8,189 bases of DNA from DATBFX01 sp036558305 (GTDB lineage: Bacteria > Chloroflexota > Chloroflexia > Thermomicrobiales > UBA6265), in NCBI GenBank assembly GCA_036558305.1, contig DATBFX010000192.1:1-8189 (forward strand), written 5' to 3'. The translations under genes were made by a program, and so were the position numbers. Positions 6,353-8,189 of this stretch are shown here, one piece after another. The first letter of the stretch is position 1; each line of letters opens with the position of its first letter. The notes beneath the pieces were generated by a model that saw only the letters and a program-made list of their open reading frames with translations, did not search any database and had not been told where the DNA came from.

Positions 6353-6409
6353 GGCCCGCGGGCCCAGGGTTGAAACCCAGGGCTGAAGCGACGAAACCCC
6401 TTCGGGGTT
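6353..6409. repeat. Cluster of three palindromes between the isomerase and dehydrogenase genes
   Basis: Three separate inverted repeats follow each other: the exact 12-base palindrome GGCCCGCGGGCC (6353-6364); GGGTT/AACCC with a two-base loop (6367-6378), inside a wider GCCCAGGG...CCCAGGGC context; and AACCCC/GGGGTT with loop TTC (6395-6409). Read on the minus strand, the last is a small stem followed by TCG and could weakly terminate the dehydrogenase transcript. The set resembles dispersed intergenic repeat sequence more than a promoter. Confidence 0.55.
6395..6409 (-). terminator. Possible weak terminator after the Gfo/Idh/MocA gene
   Basis: On the minus strand AACCCC-GAA-GGGGTT forms a six-bp stem about 50 bases after the dehydrogenase stop (6462-6460). 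Only a very short T run follows, so readthrough into the isomerase gene is likely. It may be just part of the palindrome cluster at 6353-6409. Confidence 0.3.
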
Positions 6410-6459
6410 AGACCGGCGCGATGCGCGTCACGCCGGTGAGGTTCATGCGGGCAGATAGA

Positions 6460-7548
6460 TCAAGCCGCGGCGGACATCGCCTCGGCAACCACGCCGGGCT
6501 CGTACGGGTTTTCGGGGAGGGTGACGGTGCGGCGTTCGGCGACGGAGAGGTAGGCGGCTTTGGTAAGTTGGAGGACGCGGGCGCCCTGGTCGAAGGTGGC
6601 GAGGGATTCGGCACCGCGCTGGACGACGTCGAGGAAGTGCGTAATCTCGGCGGTGAAGGTGTGGACCGGTTCGAAGGGGCGATCGGCCGGTTCGGGCCAA
6701 CCGTGGAGTTGGTGGACGAGGCGGTTGGTGGCACCGGCGACACTGCCGTATTCGGCCATGACCTCGAAGTGCCAGCCACCGACGGGGGCAAAGGCCCAAC
6801 TGGTGATGATGTGACCGATCGAACCGTTGGCGAAGCGGACGGTCAGGAGACCGGTGTCCTCGGCGGGGAGATCGGGGATGAGGAAGCGGTCGGTTGCGGC
6901 GGTGACTTCGACCGGGCGATCGTCGGCAAGGGCGAGCAGGCGGTAGGTGGCGTGCCAGCCGGTGTCGAGGACTTCGCCGCCGCCCATGCGCTTGAGGTCG
7001 GCGCGCCAGGCCCACGGGCTCTCGCCGGGCCCGAGTTGGTGACCGGTTTGGCCGAGGAGCGCGCCACGGTTCTGAAAGCACTCGATCGAGCGGAGGACAA
7101 ATGGCCGGCCGAGGGTCCCGGCGGCGAGCATCTGCCGCGCTTCGATCAGGCTGGGCTGGAAGAGCTGGTTATGGGCCATCACGAAGGTGACGCCGGTTTC
7201 GCGCAAGACGTCGTTGATGGCGGCGGCGTCTGCGAGCGAGGTGCAGAGGGGTTTTTCGCACAGGATGGCCTTGCCGGCGCGGGCAGCGGCGATGATGGCG
7301 CCGGTGTGCAGGTGGTGCGGCAGGCAAATGTCCACGGCGTCGACGTTGCGATCGAGGAGAAGGGATTCGACGCTGTTGTAGATCTCCGCATCCGGTGTGC
7401 CGTAATGGTCGAGGATGTATTGGGCCCGCGATGGCTCGACGTCGGCAGCGGCGACGATTTCGCCTCGCGGCGCGTTGCGCTGCCAGCCGATGCCGTGCTG
7501 ACGAGCGATCCCCCCGGAACCGACGATTCCGACCTTCAACGTTTCCAC
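6460..7548 (-). CDS. Gfo/Idh/MocA family oxidoreductase
   Basis: This 362-residue NAD(P)-dependent dehydrogenase is likely to act on a sugar, polyol or inositol-like substrate. The N-terminal Rossmann domain carries KVGIVGSGGIARQH (5-18) with dinucleotide motif GSGGIA (10-15). ICLPHHLH (74-81) and the family signature CEKPL (97-101) with K99 follow. The C-terminal domain has GGGEVLDTGWH (189-199), where D195 and H199 fit the family's catalytic D/H pair. Length is normal, with no signal peptide. The start is GTG at 7548, with GGAGGG (7558-7553) four bases upstream. The frame stays open further upstream, but that sequence is basic and not family-like. A TACAAT at 7601-7596 gives a plausible -10. 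The isomerase gene follows on the same strand, and the gene is divergent from the UPF0158 gene. Substrate specificity is undetermined. Confidence 0.9.
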   Translation of the reverse strand: METLKVGIVGSGGIARQHGIGWQRNAPRGEIVAAADVEPSRAQYILDHYGTPDAEIYNSVESLLLDRNVDAVDICLPHHLHTGAIIAAARAGKAILCEKPLCTSLADAAAINDVLRETGVTFVMAHNQLFQPSLIEARQMLAAGTLGRPFVLRSIECFQNRGALLGQTGHQLGPGESPWAWRADLKRMGGGEVLDTGWHATYRLLALADDRPVEVTAATDRFLIPDLPAEDTGLLTVRFANGSIGHIITSWAFAPVGGWHFEVMAEYGSVAGATNRLVHQLHGWPEPADRPFEPVHTFTAEITHFLDVVQRGAESLATFDQGARVLQLTKAAYLSVAERRTVTLPENPYEPGVVAEAMSAAA

Positions 7549-7595
7549 ACCGCCCTCCGTCGATTGATCCGAAAACCGGCCGGACAAGTGACGGC

Positions 7596-7601
7596 ATTGT
7601 A
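7596..7601 (-). promoter_or_regulatory. Possible -10 element for the dehydrogenase-isomerase unit
   Basis: TACAAT on the minus strand (7601-7596) differs from TATAAT at one base and stands out in GC-rich surroundings. No recognisable -35 hexamer lies 16-18 bases upstream, so an activator or an alternative sigma contact would be needed. It lies about 48 bases before the GTG at 7548. Confidence 0.35.
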
Positions 7602-7729
7602 CCCGTCGCGCACACGCGCCACGCGGCTCCCCGTTCTGTTTCGGTAGGCGTGCCGAACGACAGAGCATCGGACTTTGCCGATCCTGCGGCGTATCTTTGA
7701 TAGAGCGCGGGGAGCCGGTTTCGCTGCGT

Positions 7730-7737
7730 GGAGGTGA
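7730..7737 (+). promoter_or_regulatory. Full-consensus ribosome binding site for the UPF0158 gene
   Basis: GGAGGTGA matches the 16S rRNA 3'-end complement over eight bases and lies four bases before ATG 7742. It decides the start over the out-of-frame ATG at 7737-7739, which overlaps it. It is the best ribosome site in the window. Confidence 0.7.
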
Positions 7738-7741
7738 TGCG

Positions 7742-8189
7742 ATGTCGTGGCCGGAGGAACCGTCGCTGCGCCGCCTCAAGGTCGATCTCTCCGAGGTCGC
7801 ATTCGCGTTGGAGAACGCCTCCTGCGAGATGCGACACTTTCTCGACCTGGAAACGGGCGATGTCGCGTACATCGGCGACGAAATTCGGACCGAACTCGAC
7901 GAAATCGACGAAGAACTCGGTGACGACGATTCCGCGTCCTTCGAGACCGCGTTGGCGAGCCGTGGACTGCCGGAGTGGATGGGGCAGGCGGTGCGGGAGG
8001 CGGTAGAGATCGATCGCGGATTCGGGACGCGGTTCGTCGAAGTTCCACACGCGGAGTCCCGTGCCGGCTATGCCGACATGGAAGACTTCATCGAGACGGT
8101 TACGGACGAACGGCTGAGGAACGCACTCTGGCGGGCGATCGCGGGGCGCAGGGCGTTCGGGCGGTTCAAGGACGTCCTGTTTGACCACA
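7742..8189 (+). CDS. UPF0158 family protein of unknown function (3' end cut by window)
   Basis: Translation from ATG 7742 stays open for 149 codons to the window edge. It shows the UPF0158 pattern: an opening strand/helix LKVDLSEVAFALEN (12-25), then HFLDLETGDVAYI (32-44), an acidic stretch (about 46-66) rich in Asp and Glu, and a C-terminal segment with MEDFIETVTDERLRNALWRA and GRRAFGRFKDVL (135-146). The last motif normally lies near the family's C-terminus, so little of the protein is probably missing. No membrane segment or signal peptide is seen, and it is probably a small cytosolic acidic protein. No biochemical function is established for the family that I know of. The divergent neighbour is the Gfo/Idh/MocA gene; with only one gene visible on this side, context gives no functional hint. 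Confidence 0.8.
   Translation, partial: MSWPEEPSLRRLKVDLSEVAFALENASCEMRHFLDLETGDVAYIGDEIRTELDEIDEELGDDDSASFETALASRGLPEWMGQAVREAVEIDRGFGTRFVEVPHAESRAGYADMEDFIETVTDERLRNALWRAIAGRRAFGRFKDVLFDH

Noticed and set aside
5560..6411. 283-codon plus-strand frame opposite the isomerase gene
   Set aside because: Gly/Val/Asp-rich antisense reading; the minus strand encodes a complete metal-ligand set and has a ribosome site.
6421..7647. 408-codon plus-strand frame opposite the Gfo/Idh/MocA gene
   Set aside because: Antisense shadow with Gly/Val/Asp-rich composition and no recognisable domain.
7549..7872. Upstream extension of the dehydrogenase reading frame
   Set aside because: It would overlap the UPF0158 gene head-on, its sequence is not Rossmann-like, and the GTG at 7548 directly precedes the dinucleotide-binding strand with a ribosome site.
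7169..8188. 339-codon minus-strand frame over the dehydrogenase start and UPF0158 gene
   Set aside because: It overlaps two recognised genes in other frames, and its translation is basic and low in complexity.

Overview
This is a high-GC bacterial chromosomal segment with seven protein genes, two of them cut by the window edges. No RNA gene, CRISPR array, insertion sequence or phage gene is visible. Clear Shine-Dalgarno sites, GTG and TTG starts, and palindromic elements of the 'GGGGCGGACC...GTCCGCCCC' kind suggest a free-living high-GC lineage. Chloroflexota or a similar environmental phylum is my best guess, but the sequence alone does not settle the phylum.

Layout, left to right. (1) 1-670, minus: 5' part of a PLP-dependent D-cysteine desulfhydrase/ACC-deaminase-family enzyme. 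(2) 671-832: divergent promoter region. (3) 833-2212, plus: class III PLP aminotransferase resembling glutamate-1-semialdehyde aminomutase, followed by a strong GC hairpin. (4) 2512-3611, plus: a two-gene toxin-antitoxin operon made of a DUF2384/MbcA-ParS-Xre-type antitoxin and a RES-domain toxin, joined by a TAATG overlap. (5) 3733-5319, plus: FAD-dependent oxidoreductase of the phytoene-desaturase superfamily (PYROXD2-like), with codon usage visibly unlike its neighbours. (6) 5349-5428: a perfect 31-bp inverted repeat between convergent genes. (7) 7548-6460 and 6330-5464, minus: a Gfo/Idh/MocA dehydrogenase followed by a xylose-isomerase-like TIM-barrel isomerase/epimerase, separated by a palindrome cluster. 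(8) 7742-8189, plus: start of a UPF0158-family gene, running off the right edge.

Functionally this looks like small metabolic units with one stress or defence-type module between them. The two PLP enzymes share a divergent control region. The dehydrogenase-isomerase pair looks like a carbohydrate or polyol catabolic cassette of unknown substrate. The RES/Xre pair is expected to be a self-regulated NAD-degrading toxin system. I found no convincing multi-gene system of an undescribed type. The points most worth a second look are the toxin-antitoxin pair with its possible operator repeats, the nested inverted repeat, and the compositionally distinct oxidoreductase gene.
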